This document shows positions 6,736-16,277 of a stretch of DNA of 58,229 bases, in pieces. Source of the DNA: Flavobacterium sp. BFFFF2 (lineage in GTDB: Bacteria > Bacteroidota > Bacteroidia > Flavobacteriales > Flavobacteriaceae). The notes under the pieces are model-generated. The model was given only the letters and a program-made list of their open reading frames with translations, ran no database searches and was not told where the DNA came from. Within the stretch, counting starts at the first letter, position 1. Each line of letters opens with the position of its first letter. The stretch is from NCBI GenBank assembly GCA_002256385.1, contig NKJD01000020.1, positions 1 to 58,229 of the forward strand. The letters run 5' to 3'. A program made the position numbers and the translations under genes.

Positions 6736-9012
6736 TTAGTTCTTTACAATTTTACGGGTCATTTTTTTAGATCCGTTTTCAATGCTCACTAAATAAATAC
6801 CCGATTCTACAGTTGCATTCAATGCAATTTCTTCATTGAAGAAACCTGTATGATCGTATGATTTTTGATAGAGCGTTCTTCCGCGCAAATCCTGAATCGT
6901 AATGGCTACATTATCCGATGAATCGGGCGTAAAACGCAAGTTGAATGCGCCGTTGTTTGGGTTGGGAAACAAACTGAAATCGGCAAAATTAAAATCGATG
7001 GTACCCAATGAAGGCGTGATTTTAAAGTTATTTGGATTTACGTGAAAGAAAATATTGGTAGAGGCTTTCACCATGATGCGGCAGGTATTAGCTGTAATGT
7101 TTGGCATCACTACTTGAGCCGAGCCATTATTTGGCACACCCGTTGCTAGGACATAAGAAAAAGTGGTAGTGCTGCCAATTGGCGTCCCTAACAAAATATC
7201 AACATTGGCTGACAAAGCATCGGTGCTGTTTACGAGCCAAGTTACAGTTTGTGTGGTTCCACCAGTATATATGATTCCTGCTGTGTTCTGAGAGTTCACC
7301 GTTAATGGCCCTTTAGTGGCATCAACCGTTACTTTCATGAAATCTTGTTTGGTTTGGCCACCACCTGCCACATTGTCTCTAACAGTAAATGAAAAGTTTA
7401 ATGCTCTTCCAACACTTGACAATGATTCGTAATTGCTTGTGTTGTTGGTGGTCGTTAGTAAAAGTATATTTGAAAACACTTTTGTCAAATCAGGAAAATA
7501 ACGAACTGGGGTTGATTTTACAGGGAAAGTTCTAAAGTTAGGCCCCGTTGCTTTTGTCCCTAAACAGCGGCTGCTATTGCCCGTTGTTGAGCTGGAACCT
7601 TGATCTATTTGTTCCCAAACATAAGTAAGTACGTCATTTGCATCGGCATCGGCACCAGTTCCTGTAAGCATAAATGGTGTACTTTTTGGAATGGTATAAT
7701 CGGCACCTGCATTGGCTGTTGGTGTAACATTTGTCATTGTAACAGAAACAGGGCAAATTTTTGTATTTAAATTTTGCTGAATTTGAGCAATTGATTTTGA
7801 AGAATACAACACGTCTGAATGTAGTTGAATGTCATAATTGCCGGTTACGCCCGCATACGCCATAATGGTGGTGCCACTTGCAGGTTCTGTTTGAACGCCG
7901 CTGCCTTCATTGGCGTAAGTGAACGTGTGATTACCGCCTAATTGATGCCCCATTTCGTGGGCCACAAAGTCAATATCGTAACTATCTCCTTGTGGACCTC
8001 CCTGTCCAGGCGCGGTTATTCCGCTTCCTTTTCCTAATGGAGTATTTGTGGTTGGAGCAACACACACACATCCGATACATCCAGCATTTCCACCGCCACC
8101 AGTAGCGCCAAATAAATGCCCAATATCGTATACATTGGTTGCAATATTGCTCGAGATGGTCGATTGTAACTCTTGGTTCCAATTATTCATATTGGCAGCA
8201 TCTGAATAGGGATCAGTATTTGGATCAAAGAAGATAAGACTGGTATTGTCAATCATGTTTAAATGTACCGCAAGGTCTCTTTCCATAACGCCGTTTACTC
8301 GGGTCATGGTGGCATTCATTCCGGTTAAAACAAGAGAAGCATCTGGAGTAACGGCATCAGCACCAAAAAAATTGGCATATTCGCCCGTACAAGACAAGGC
8401 CAATTTAAGCGTTTTGTATTTTTTATTATCCGCTTTGTTACTTGCCCCTCCGGTTGTAGAACTAAAATTTGGATCAAAAACGCTTTCGGGAGTAGCGCAT
8501 TTAAAAGGCTCACGTCCGAACACTTTATTGTCATAGCCGAAAACGGCATAGCCCGTAGCGGTAATGTTTACTGGCTCAATAAAAGTAGGTAATTGGTCAG
8601 GGTAAAAAGTCACCGTTTGAACCCCATGCGGCGAAACGCTAAAATTAATCACGGAACCGCGAACCGTGATTCCTTTTCCAACGTAAGCACGAATTTGAGG
8701 AAATTTAGCTTGTAAATCTGGTGTGAAATTTGAGTTTTCAAACACTTCAAATTGTTCGACTTCACCTTGAACATTTGGAAATTCAATTATGACCCCTGGT
8801 TGATTAGAAAATTTTTGGGGCGCATTGCTCAACAATTGCTGCATGTACGGAATGTTGAAGCTAATGTAAAGCGCGTCATTTAATTCAAAATGCTTCCGCA
8901 AATCTTTAGCGGAAAGCGCTTTTCCTTGTGAAATGGTCTGCCATACGGCCCCATTCTGTGCATTTCCTGCGGTAATTAGGAAAATAGCGATGAGAGAAAA
9001 TATCCTATTCAT
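6736..9012 (-). CDS. Secreted reprolysin-like zinc metalloprotease with T9SS sorting domain
   Basis: The 758-residue protein starts with a signal peptide (about 18 residues, ending GNAQ). The catalytic domain has the zinc site HEMGHQLGGNH (residues 352-362), the HExxHxxGxxH form of reprolysin/M12B-like enzymes, with GTTIMAYAG downstream as the Met-turn region. A PKD-like segment (NAGADYTIP...) and a jelly-roll-like stretch follow. The last 80 residues (LFPNPNNGAF, then GIYLVSI and a basic tail) are a type A T9SS C-terminal sorting domain. The enzyme is therefore expected on the cell surface or released, degrading external proteins. A clear terminator follows. Confidence 0.9.
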   Translation of the reverse strand: MNRIFSLIAIFLITAGNAQNGAVWQTISQGKALSAKDLRKHFELNDALYISFNIPYMQQLLSNAPQKFSNQPGVIIEFPNVQGEVEQFEVFENSNFTPDLQAKFPQIRAYVGKGITVRGSVINFSVSPHGVQTVTFYPDQLPTFIEPVNITATGYAVFGYDNKVFGREPFKCATPESVFDPNFSSTTGGASNKADNKKYKTLKLALSCTGEYANFFGADAVTPDASLVLTGMNATMTRVNGVMERDLAVHLNMIDNTSLIFFDPNTDPYSDAANMNNWNQELQSTISSNIATNVYDIGHLFGATGGGGNAGCIGCVCVAPTTNTPLGKGSGITAPGQGGPQGDSYDIDFVAHEMGHQLGGNHTFTYANEGSGVQTEPASGTTIMAYAGVTGNYDIQLHSDVLYSSKSIAQIQQNLNTKICPVSVTMTNVTPTANAGADYTIPKSTPFMLTGTGADADANDVLTYVWEQIDQGSSSTTGNSSRCLGTKATGPNFRTFPVKSTPVRYFPDLTKVFSNILLLTTTNNTSNYESLSSVGRALNFSFTVRDNVAGGGQTKQDFMKVTVDATKGPLTVNSQNTAGIIYTGGTTQTVTWLVNSTDALSANVDILLGTPIGSTTTFSYVLATGVPNNGSAQVVMPNITANTCRIMVKASTNIFFHVNPNNFKITPSLGTIDFNFADFSLFPNPNNGAFNLRFTPDSSDNVAITIQDLRGRTLYQKSYDHTGFFNEEIALNATVESGIYLVSIENGSKKMTRKIVKN

Positions 9013-9136
9013 TATTTACTTGTTTTTAATGGTTAGTTTTAGCGACGGCAAATCTATTTAATATTTAAAATTAAAAAAGTGAATGCGAATAAATCTAAAT
9101 GAATCTTAAGCAACTCGCACAAAAAAGGACTGATTT

Positions 9137-9832
9137 TTACAGTATCTGCAATAATTCACTTAAGTGACCAAGCGTTTTGAAATTTTCATGCTTTAATTCA
9201 AAATCAATTTTTTCATATTCCCAAGTGGTGTGATAAGCGATGTGAAATGCATGCCCGCCCAATTGAAGCACTGGCAATACATCGGACCGCAACGAATTAC
9301 CAATCATGACAAACCGTTCTGGCTTACAAGCCAATCGATCTAACATCTTTTGATAATCGAGCGTTGTTTTGTCACTCAACACTTCAATGCGGTGAAAAAA
9401 AGCTCCCAAACCAGAATCATGTAGTTTTCGGTGTTGGTCTTTTAAGTCGCCTTTGGTCGCTACAATGAGCGCGTGTTTTTTTTGAAGCGCGGTTAAAACC
9501 TCAATAACCTCTGGCAGCAATTCAACGGGCTTTTGCAGTAAATCGCGGCCAATTTGTAAAATCATTTCAACTGCTTTACCTGTTAATTTACCTTGTGTTA
9601 TTTCCAAAGCACTGTCCATCATTGATAAGGTAAAAGCTTTGATTCCAAACCCATAAAGCGGCAAATTGTCAACTTGATGCTGGAATATAACTTGCAAAGC
9701 TTCTTGGTGCGACACATAGTTTTGAAATAATTCCGCAAAGCGCTGTTGAGCCTCATCAAAATAAGGTTCGTTATGCCATAAGGTATCATCCGCATCAAAT
9801 GCAATCCAATCAATATTTTCAGGTTGAAGCAT
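9137..9832 (-). CDS. HAD family hydrolase
   Basis: The protein has the haloacid dehalogenase fold motifs: nucleophile motif DADDT in IAFDADDTLWH (motif I), ATKGD (motif II) and IGNSLRSD near the C-terminus (motif IV), with a helical cap between motifs I and II. Such enzymes are mostly phosphatases acting on small phosphorylated metabolites. The substrate is not predictable here. At 231 residues the length is normal for the subfamily. The gene is monocistronic, diverging from the lipoprotein gene 116 bases away. Confidence 0.88.
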   Translation of the reverse strand: MLQPENIDWIAFDADDTLWHNEPYFDEAQQRFAELFQNYVSHQEALQVIFQHQVDNLPLYGFGIKAFTLSMMDSALEITQGKLTGKAVEMILQIGRDLLQKPVELLPEVIEVLTALQKKHALIVATKGDLKDQHRKLHDSGLGAFFHRIEVLSDKTTLDYQKMLDRLACKPERFVMIGNSLRSDVLPVLQLGGHAFHIAYHTTWEYEKIDFELKHENFKTLGHLSELLQIL

Positions 9833-9948
9833 GTAAAATTTGTTAAATCAATAGTAGCATAGCCCTCTAAAAAGTGACCTAACACAAATATAACAATTTC
9901 AACGCTTTTTTCCCCCTTCATATAAGCGAAAAATTTTACCTTTATAAA

Positions 9949-10401
9949 ATGATTCACCGACAGCCACTTTATTTGTTCGTCTTTTTGAGTTGCATCGCTT
10001 TTCAATTAACCGGTTGCAAGTCTGGAAAATCATCGGAAGAGGCAAAGCCAATATACGAGTTGTTGCTGTGTGAACCTGATGGCGGTGGCAACATTCATTT
10101 TTATGAAATACTGACCCAAGAGCGTGAAATACACATGTTGCTGAACGATTCTAAATTAAAAAAGAAAGTAGTTCCCACTGACATTCTGACTTGTAATTTT
10201 GTGGTGTTTAACTTAGGTGAACACAATGCCGCTGGTGCTTATCTCAAAATACTTAAAGCAGCCGAAACCCCCACTGATGTTATTTTAACCGTTGAAGAGG
10301 TAGAGCCCAAAAACCCGCAATACGACTACCTTCCAGACCATGAAGTGTATCCCTATTGTGTGGTTCGCATACATTCAAAAAAGAATATTGTCATTGAGTA
10401 A
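9949..10401 (+). CDS. Lipoprotein with PrcB-like domain
   Basis: This 150-residue protein has a lipoprotein signal with lipobox LTGC (cysteine near residue 23). The mature part resembles the PrcB C-terminal domain family: a strand FVVFNLGEHNAAGAYLKIL, a V-x-L-T-V-E-E-V-x-P segment, and a final YPYCVVRI strand. PrcB was described as a stabilising subunit of a spirochaete protease complex, but no protease gene lies next to this one. Family call is moderate; function in this organism is unknown. The start ATG gives the best signal peptide. Confidence 0.6.
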   Translation: MIHRQPLYLFVFLSCIAFQLTGCKSGKSSEEAKPIYELLLCEPDGGGNIHFYEILTQEREIHMLLNDSKLKKKVVPTDILTCNFVVFNLGEHNAAGAYLKILKAAETPTDVILTVEEVEPKNPQYDYLPDHEVYPYCVVRIHSKKNIVIE

Positions 10402-10560
10402 CAACCAATGAATGGATGAAGGAAAAAAGCGGAAGTCTTCAATGGAGAACCCTTTACCTAGTCGGCATTTCTTCCCTTTTATTTAGAACAAAAAATACTA
10501 TCTTTACCCCCTAGAACTAGGAGCAAAAAGGACAAATTTTTTTGCAGAGAGCTTGATATT

Positions 10561-11877
10561 ATGGCATGTAATTCGTGTTCAACGGGTGCAACAGGCGCCC
10601 CAAAAGGATGTGGTAATTCTGGAAGCTGTGGCACAGACAGCTGCAATAAATTAACGGTTTTTGATTGGTTATCAAATATGACTTTCCCATCTGGGACTGT
10701 TGCTTTCAATGCGGTAGAAATTCGTTTCAAAAACGGACGTAAAGAATTTTTTAGAAATTCGGAATCTCTTCCGTTGAGCATTGGAGACGTTGTTGCCACT
10801 GAGGCCTCACCAGGCCACGACGTTGGAATCATCACCTTAACGGGTGAATTGGTTCGGGTTCAAATGAAAAAAAAGGCGGTTGATCCACTAGGTGTTTTGC
10901 CAAAAGTGTACCGAAAAGCAACCCAAAAAGACATAGATGTTTGGAGTGAAGCCCGCAACCGGGAAGAGTCCATGAAAGTGCGCGCGCGCGAATTGGCGAT
11001 TGGTCAAAACCTTGAAATGAAAATTTCTGATATTGAATTTCAAGGCGATATGTCAAAAGCCACTTTTTATTATACCGCCAATGACCGCGTAGATTTTCGG
11101 CAATTAATCAAAGATTTTGCCCGCGAATTTAACGTCCGTGTCGAAATGAAACAAGTTGGTTTTCGGCAAGAGGCTGCACGTTTGGGCGGCATCGGCTCTT
11201 GCGGGCGCGAGTTGTGTTGTTCTACATGGCTTACCGATTTCAGAAGTGTGAACACCTCAGCGGCACGTTACCAACAATTGTCGTTAAATCCGCAGAAATT
11301 AGCGGGTCAATGTGGCAAACTAAAATGTTGCCTGAATTATGAATTGGACACATATATGGATGCCCTGAAAGGTTTTCCAGATTTTGAAACCAAATTAAAA
11401 ACCGAAAAAGGGGACGCCGTTTGTCAAAAACAAGACATTTTTAAAGGATTAATGTGGTTTGCTTACACCGATAATTCATCCAATTGGTTGATGCTTCATG
11501 TAGAAGATGTGCAAGAAATTATTGCAGAAAACAAAGAAGGCCGTAAAGTAGCTGGTTTGGAAGAGTATGTTGAAATACCTGAAGCAACAGAGGTAAAACA
11601 AGTGTTTACCAATGCCATGGGACAAGAAAGCCTCACCCGCTTTGACCAACCAAAACAGCGCAAAAATAAAAACAGGAAAAAACCGACTAGGCCCGATCAA
11701 GCGCCAAGAACGCCCAATCAGGCTTCGGCTCCAGCTGTAAATAAACCTGAAGCACCAGTAACTGCAACAGTAACTTCGCCTGAAACAGCAAATAAAACGG
11801 ATCGACCAGATCGCCGTCCGAATAATGGAAAATGGAAAAATGGCCCTAAAAACAGGCGTAATGACAAAAAGGATTAA
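10561..11877 (+). CDS. ricT: PSP1 domain protein (RicT-like)
   Basis: A cysteine-rich N-terminus (CNSCSTGATGAPKGCG) precedes a PSP1 domain with the conserved GSCGRELCCSTWL and GQCGKLKCCLNYE blocks. After about residue 345 the protein turns into a Lys/Arg/Pro/Ala-rich low-complexity tail with an Asn/Arg-rich end, likely disordered and possibly nucleic-acid binding. PSP1 proteins form the RicT subunit of an Fe-S regulator of RNA maturation in Bacillus. The role in Bacteroidota is less clear. The gene overlaps gldH by 17 bases, which suggests cotranscription and coupling. Confidence 0.85.
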   Translation: MACNSCSTGATGAPKGCGNSGSCGTDSCNKLTVFDWLSNMTFPSGTVAFNAVEIRFKNGRKEFFRNSESLPLSIGDVVATEASPGHDVGIITLTGELVRVQMKKKAVDPLGVLPKVYRKATQKDIDVWSEARNREESMKVRARELAIGQNLEMKISDIEFQGDMSKATFYYTANDRVDFRQLIKDFAREFNVRVEMKQVGFRQEAARLGGIGSCGRELCCSTWLTDFRSVNTSAARYQQLSLNPQKLAGQCGKLKCCLNYELDTYMDALKGFPDFETKLKTEKGDAVCQKQDIFKGLMWFAYTDNSSNWLMLHVEDVQEIIAENKEGRKVAGLEEYVEIPEATEVKQVFTNAMGQESLTRFDQPKQRKNKNRKKPTRPDQAPRTPNQASAPAVNKPEAPVTATVTSPETANKTDRPDRRPNNGKWKNGPKNRRNDKKD

Positions 11878-12352
11878 GCCATTTTTATGTTTATTAATGC
11901 TGGTTTTCAGCATAGTATCTTGCGATAAAAAGCAGGTTTTTGATGCCTATCACGATTTTGATGCGGGGTGGCACAAAGACAGCGTGGTTCAGTTTGAGTT
12001 GCCAAAAATGTCTCCAACCACCAAACACGATTTGTTTGTAAACATCCGAGACAACAATGACTATCCGTTCCAAAATTTATTTTTAATTGTTTCATTGGAA
12101 CGCCCAAATAGGGAAGTTACCGTTGATACTTTAGAATATGAAATGGCCTTTCCGGACGGAAAATTAATGGGCGAAGGCTTTACCGACACCAAAGACAACA
12201 AATTACTTTACAAAAGAGACATGTCGTTTCCTTTGAAGGGCACTTATAAAATTCGCATTCAGCAAGCCATTAGGCAAAATGGAAATGTGGCTGGTATGAC
12301 TCATTTACCGGGTATTACTTCGGTCGGTTTCCGCATCGAAAATCAAGATTAA
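11861..12352 (+). CDS. gldH: Gliding motility lipoprotein GldH
   Basis: GldH is one of the lipoproteins needed for gliding and, in Flavobacterium, for the gliding/T9SS machinery. The protein has a lipoprotein signal (lipobox IVSC), then the family segments WHKDSVVQFE, LFVNIRDNNDYPFQNLFLIV, DTLEYEM and GITSVGFRIE. I chose the ATG at 11861, which gives a proper signal peptide of about 21 residues. The frame's earlier start at 11825 adds 12 residues unlike a signal. It overlaps ricT and is followed after five bases by the PBP1 gene, so the three are probably one operon. Confidence 0.95.
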   Translation: MTKRIKPFLCLLMLVFSIVSCDKKQVFDAYHDFDAGWHKDSVVQFELPKMSPTTKHDLFVNIRDNNDYPFQNLFLIVSLERPNREVTVDTLEYEMAFPDGKLMGEGFTDTKDNKLLYKRDMSFPLKGTYKIRIQQAIRQNGNVAGMTHLPGITSVGFRIENQD

Positions 12353-12357
12353 CAAGT

Positions 12358-14667
12358 ATGGCAATCAATCAAGCGTCGTCGGGTAAAGACATTCGGTACT
12401 ATCAGAAAAAATTCTGGAAACTGTTTTTATTTGCAATGATCAGTGTGTTCTTTTTCTTTTTGGGTACCACATTTGGCTATTTTGGCCACATGCCTTCCTT
12501 TGAAGATTTGGAAAATCCTGAATCCAATTTAGCCACAGAAATCATCTCCACCGATGGGGTTACTATTGGTAAATTTTACAATGAAAACCGCACCCCCATT
12601 CGCTACGAAGATTTGCCGAAGCATCTGGTAAACGCCTTGGTTTCAACCGAAGACGAACGTTTCTATGAGCATTCAGGCATTGATGCCCGCCGAACATTTG
12701 GCGCAGCACTCAAATTAGGATCCAATGGCGGGGCCAGTACATTGACCCAACAATTGGCCAAATTGCTGTTTCATGGTGAAGGATCTAAGTTTAAGCCATT
12801 CCGCGTCATTCAAAAAGTAAAAGAATGGATTATTGCCATTAAACTCGAAAGGTATTATACCAAAGACGAAATCATTGCCATGTATTTGAATAAAGCCGAT
12901 TTTGTCAATACAGCGGTGGGTATTCGTTCGGCTTCTAAAGTGTATTTTGGCAAAGAACCCAAGCAATTGGGCGTTGAAGAAGGCGCCATGCTTGTTGGCA
13001 TGCTGACCAATCCGTCGTTATTCAATCCCGTTCGTCGGCCCGAAAAGGTGCGCAAACGCCGCAATGTGGTGTTGGGTCAAATGGTTCGAAACAATACATT
13101 AAGTGTACAAGCAAAGGACACTTTGGTAGTAAAACCCATCGTGTTGCATTTTCAGCCTGAAAGCCACAAAGATGGTATGGCTACTTATTTTAGAGAGTTT
13201 CTTCGAGAATACATGAAAAATTGGGTCAAGGAATACAAAAAACCCGACGGCTCAGAATATGACATTTACAGCGATGGCTTAAAAATCCATACTACCATTG
13301 ATTCCAAAATTCAACAATATGCCGAAGAGGCCATGCAGGCCCACTTGAAAAACCTGCAAATCGAATTTTTTGACCAACAGAAAGACAATAAAAATGCGCC
13401 TTTTGTTAATATAACCGAAGATGAAACGCAGAAATTACTTGCAACCGCCATGCACAATTCAGAACGCTGGCGCGTGATGAAAGACCTTGAAAAAACAGAC
13501 GCAGAAATTACCGCGTCGTTTAAGGTGAAAACCAAAATGAAAGTGTTTTCGTGGCGGGGTGAAATTGACACCACTATGACGCCGATGGATTCCATCAGGT
13601 ATTACAAACATTTTTTGCAAGCTGGCATCATGTCGATGGAACCCCAAACAGGCCACGTGAAAGCTTGGGTAGGCGGAATCAATTATAAGTATTTTCAATA
13701 TGACCACGTGGGTCAAGGTGCGCGTCAAGTGGGTTCTACATTTAAACCATTTGTATACGCAACAGCCATTGAACAACAAAACATGTCACCGTGCGACACC
13801 ATCTTAGATGGCCCGTTTATGATTCGCAAGGGGCGTCACAACGTGACCGAAGATTGGGAACCCCGCAATTCAGATCATGAATACCGCGGCATGGTTACCC
13901 TAAAAAAGGCATTGGCATTATCGATCAATACGGTTTCAGCAAAACTTATTGACAAAGTAGGTCCTGAACCCGTTGTGGAATTAACCAAAAAATTGGGTGT
14001 ATTGGCCGATATTCCTGCACAGCCTTCAATTGCCTTAGGCGCTGTGGACATTACGGTGCACGATATGGTAGCGGCTTACAGTACGTTTGCCAACCAAGGC
14101 GTGTACATTAAACCGCAATTTATTGACCGCATTGAAGATAAAAATGGCGTGGTGTTATTTGAACCCACCCCCGAGTCGCACGATGTGTTAAATAAAGACA
14201 TTGCCTTTGCCGTGATCAAACTGCTTGAGGGCGTAACGGAGATAGGCTCTGGCGTTCGTTTAAGAACCCAAAGCGGCGGTAATGGCGACCGCCGTTGGAC
14301 AGGCTATCCGTATATGTTTACCAACCCGATTGCTGGTAAAACAGGAACCTCTCAAAACCAATCTGATGGTTGGTTTATTGGTATGGTGCCCAATTTGGTC
14401 ACAGGCGTGTGGGTAGGTTGTGAAGACCGTTCATCGCGTTTTAAAGGCATCACTTATGGCCAAGGTGCCACGGCGGCCTTGCCAATTTGGGGTTATATGA
14501 TGAAAAAATGCTACGAAGACCCCGACCTGCATTTGTCTAAAGAAGATTTTGAACGACCCGATAACCTCGCCATCAAAGTGGATTGTTGGTCGCCACCTAC
14601 TGTTGAGCAAGACACCACCGCAGTGCCCATTGAGGAGGAACCTACTACCGACGAATTTGGGATGTAG
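12358..14667 (+). CDS. Class A penicillin-binding protein (transglycosylase/transpeptidase)
   Basis: This bifunctional peptidoglycan synthase is anchored by one N-terminal membrane helix (about residues 20-42). The GT51 glycosyltransferase domain has EDERFYEHSGID and GASTLTQQLAK. The transpeptidase domain has the serine motif STFK in GSTFKPFVYA, SINT as the SxN motif and KTGTS in AGKTGTSQ. A 769-residue length fits PBP1A-type enzymes. It follows gldH by five bases and is ended by the stem-loop at 14701-14752. An inserted stretch between the two domains (about residues 315-400) is charged and is typical of the linker in this group. Confidence 0.94.
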   Translation: MAINQASSGKDIRYYQKKFWKLFLFAMISVFFFFLGTTFGYFGHMPSFEDLENPESNLATEIISTDGVTIGKFYNENRTPIRYEDLPKHLVNALVSTEDERFYEHSGIDARRTFGAALKLGSNGGASTLTQQLAKLLFHGEGSKFKPFRVIQKVKEWIIAIKLERYYTKDEIIAMYLNKADFVNTAVGIRSASKVYFGKEPKQLGVEEGAMLVGMLTNPSLFNPVRRPEKVRKRRNVVLGQMVRNNTLSVQAKDTLVVKPIVLHFQPESHKDGMATYFREFLREYMKNWVKEYKKPDGSEYDIYSDGLKIHTTIDSKIQQYAEEAMQAHLKNLQIEFFDQQKDNKNAPFVNITEDETQKLLATAMHNSERWRVMKDLEKTDAEITASFKVKTKMKVFSWRGEIDTTMTPMDSIRYYKHFLQAGIMSMEPQTGHVKAWVGGINYKYFQYDHVGQGARQVGSTFKPFVYATAIEQQNMSPCDTILDGPFMIRKGRHNVTEDWEPRNSDHEYRGMVTLKKALALSINTVSAKLIDKVGPEPVVELTKKLGVLADIPAQPSIALGAVDITVHDMVAAYSTFANQGVYIKPQFIDRIEDKNGVVLFEPTPESHDVLNKDIAFAVIKLLEGVTEIGSGVRLRTQSGGNGDRRWTGYPYMFTNPIAGKTGTSQNQSDGWFIGMVPNLVTGVWVGCEDRSSRFKGITYGQGATAALPIWGYMMKKCYEDPDLHLSKEDFERPDNLAIKVDCWSPPTVEQDTTAVPIEEEPTTDEFGM

Positions 14668-14700
14668 CGATAATAAAGGTGCCGAATATTACAATATTTT

Positions 14701-14752
14701 AAAGCCTTTACTTGAAATTGATAGCTAAGCTTCTTTTCTAAGTAAAGGCTTT
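14701..14752. terminator. Bidirectional intrinsic terminator
   Basis: A 13-base-pair perfect stem (14701-14713 with 14740-14752) has a 26-base loop. T follows on the plus strand, so it would end the PBP operon. On the minus strand it lies just after the GNAT gene, which ends at 14755. The loop is long, so strength is uncertain. Confidence 0.7.
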
Positions 14753-14754
14753 TT

Positions 14755-15153
14755 CTATTCTTCACGTTTGATGATGAAACTGCTTTCTTGTTTGGTGAAA
14801 CCCACCTTCGGATAATAATCAAGCGCCGATTCAACTGACAACAACAAAACCATCGATTGCTTGCCTACCTTGTCTTTCGTGAGCTCAATTAACTTTTTCC
14901 CAATGCCCTTTTTCTTGTATTCGTGCCGAACGGCCAAATCAGACAAATAACAGGCAAATGCCCAATCCGTGATGGAACGGGCTGCTCCAACAAGGATATC
15001 GCCATCCCAGGCGGTTACAAATAGGTTTGCATGGTCAATCATTTGTTGCATGCGTGCCTGGTCTGTTGTTGGGCGTTGCAAACCCGCATTTTCATACAGT
15101 TCAATCAGTTGAACGGCGGTTGGTTTTTTGGTGAAATGGTAATCTATATGCAT
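14755..15153 (-). CDS. GNAT family N-acetyltransferase
   Basis: This 132-residue protein has the GNAT acetyl-CoA fold: strand LFVTAWDGDILVGAARS, then DLAVRHEYKKKGIGKKLIEL, the pyrophosphate-binding Q/RxxGxG/A motif as KKKGIGKK, and a C-terminal ALDYYPKVGFTKQ segment. Such enzymes acetylate amino groups of small molecules or proteins. The substrate is not predictable. It is a lone gene convergent with the PBP operon. Confidence 0.88.
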   Translation of the reverse strand: MHIDYHFTKKPTAVQLIELYENAGLQRPTTDQARMQQMIDHANLFVTAWDGDILVGAARSITDWAFACYLSDLAVRHEYKKKGIGKKLIELTKDKVGKQSMVLLLSVESALDYYPKVGFTKQESSFIIKREE

Positions 15154-15244
15154 ATGGAAACCTTTAAAAGTTCAAATAAATATTTTAAAAGTGGTCATCG
15201 TTGTGGCCCTTTAGAATCTTGTTTGTTTTACTCATTCGCAAAAA

Positions 15245-15270
15245 AAATACCACGCCGAAACGTGGTATTT
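15245..15270 (-). terminator. Intrinsic terminator after the OmpA-type gene
   Basis: AAATACCACG pairs with CGTGGTATTT (15245-15254 with 15261-15270) around a six-base loop. Read on the minus strand a T run follows. It lies 20 bases after the stop of the OmpA-type gene. Confidence 0.85.
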
Positions 15271-15289
15271 AATAATATGTTTGAATAGA

Positions 15290-16252
15290 TTACAACTCAT
15301 TTAAAAGCTTATCTACTTCATCTAATTTTGGGGTAATGATAATTTCGATGCGGCGGTTTTTGGCCTTCCCTTCTGGCGTGTCGTTGCTCATGATCGGAGC
15401 AAATTCGCCACGGCCTGCAGCGGTTAAATTCAACGGCACAATTCCTTTGCTTTCGATCAAAATGTTCACGATTGATGTAGCTCGTTTGGTCGATAAATCC
15501 CAGTTGCTTTCAATGCCACCGACAGCACCTAAATATTTGTCGTTGTCGGTATGTCCTTCAATAAGCACACTCAAATCGGGGTTTTGTGCCAACACTTTGC
15601 CCAATTCCACCACTGCTTTGCGTCCTTCGACACCCACAGCCCAACTACCAGTCTGAAACAACAACTTGTTTTCCATGGACACGTATACTTTGCCGTTTTT
15701 GTGTTCAATGGTCAAACCTTTGCCTTCAAAAGCGCGCAAGGCTTTTGATAAAGTTTCTTTCAGCTTTTTCATAGCTGTTTCTTTTGAGGCAATCAAGTTT
15801 TCAAGCTCGGTAAGGCGTTTGTTGTTGGCTTCTAATTCCGACTTAATTTTGTTTAATCGGTCTTGTTCAGCGGCCAATGCTTTTTCTTTGGCTTCAAGTT
15901 TGGCCAACAATTCACGGTTTTTACTCATGTTTGCCTCCAACGATTCATTGCTGTTTTTTTCCAACGCCACATACGAGGCCTGCAATGTTTTGAGGCTATT
16001 GGTAGCCGCATTGAATTCTGTTTTAAGCTTGTCGTGCTCGCCACTTAGCTTTTCATGCGCCTCTTGTAGTTTTTTTAATTTGTCTTCGCAATCATTTTTA
16101 GAAGCGGTAAGTGCCTCAATATCATCGCTTAATTTGCGGTTTTCTTTTTTAAGATCGGCGAATTTGGTTTCGAGTTCGGTGTATAATTTCTTAGAAACAC
16201 AACTGTTCAAACTGGCCAAAATCAATAAACTTATTCCAATTTTTCGAATCAT
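15290..16252 (-). CDS. OmpA family lipoprotein with coiled-coil stalk
   Basis: A lipoprotein signal (lipobox LNSC, cysteine 18) leads into a long Lys/Glu/Leu/Ala-rich coiled coil (about residues 25-185). The C-terminal 120 residues form an OmpA/MotB peptidoglycan-binding domain with LIEGHTDND, LSTKRATSIVNIL, AAGRGEFAP and NRRIEIIITP. The protein would tether the outer membrane to the cell wall through the stalk. The length of 320 residues is normal for this architecture in Bacteroidota. It lies 25 bases after xth on the same strand, so both may be cotranscribed, with the terminator at 15245-15270 ending the unit. Confidence 0.9.
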   Translation of the reverse strand: MIRKIGISLLILASLNSCVSKKLYTELETKFADLKKENRKLSDDIEALTASKNDCEDKLKKLQEAHEKLSGEHDKLKTEFNAATNSLKTLQASYVALEKNSNESLEANMSKNRELLAKLEAKEKALAAEQDRLNKIKSELEANNKRLTELENLIASKETAMKKLKETLSKALRAFEGKGLTIEHKNGKVYVSMENKLLFQTGSWAVGVEGRKAVVELGKVLAQNPDLSVLIEGHTDNDKYLGAVGGIESNWDLSTKRATSIVNILIESKGIVPLNLTAAGRGEFAPIMSNDTPEGKAKNRRIEIIITPKLDEVDKLLNEL

Positions 16253-16277
16253 AATAAATGGTATATATAAAAAGTGA

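Noticed and set aside
15666..16277. 203-codon plus-strand frame opposite the OmpA-type gene
   Set aside because: Ser/Phe/Leu-rich antisense shadow of the coiled-coil coding sequence.
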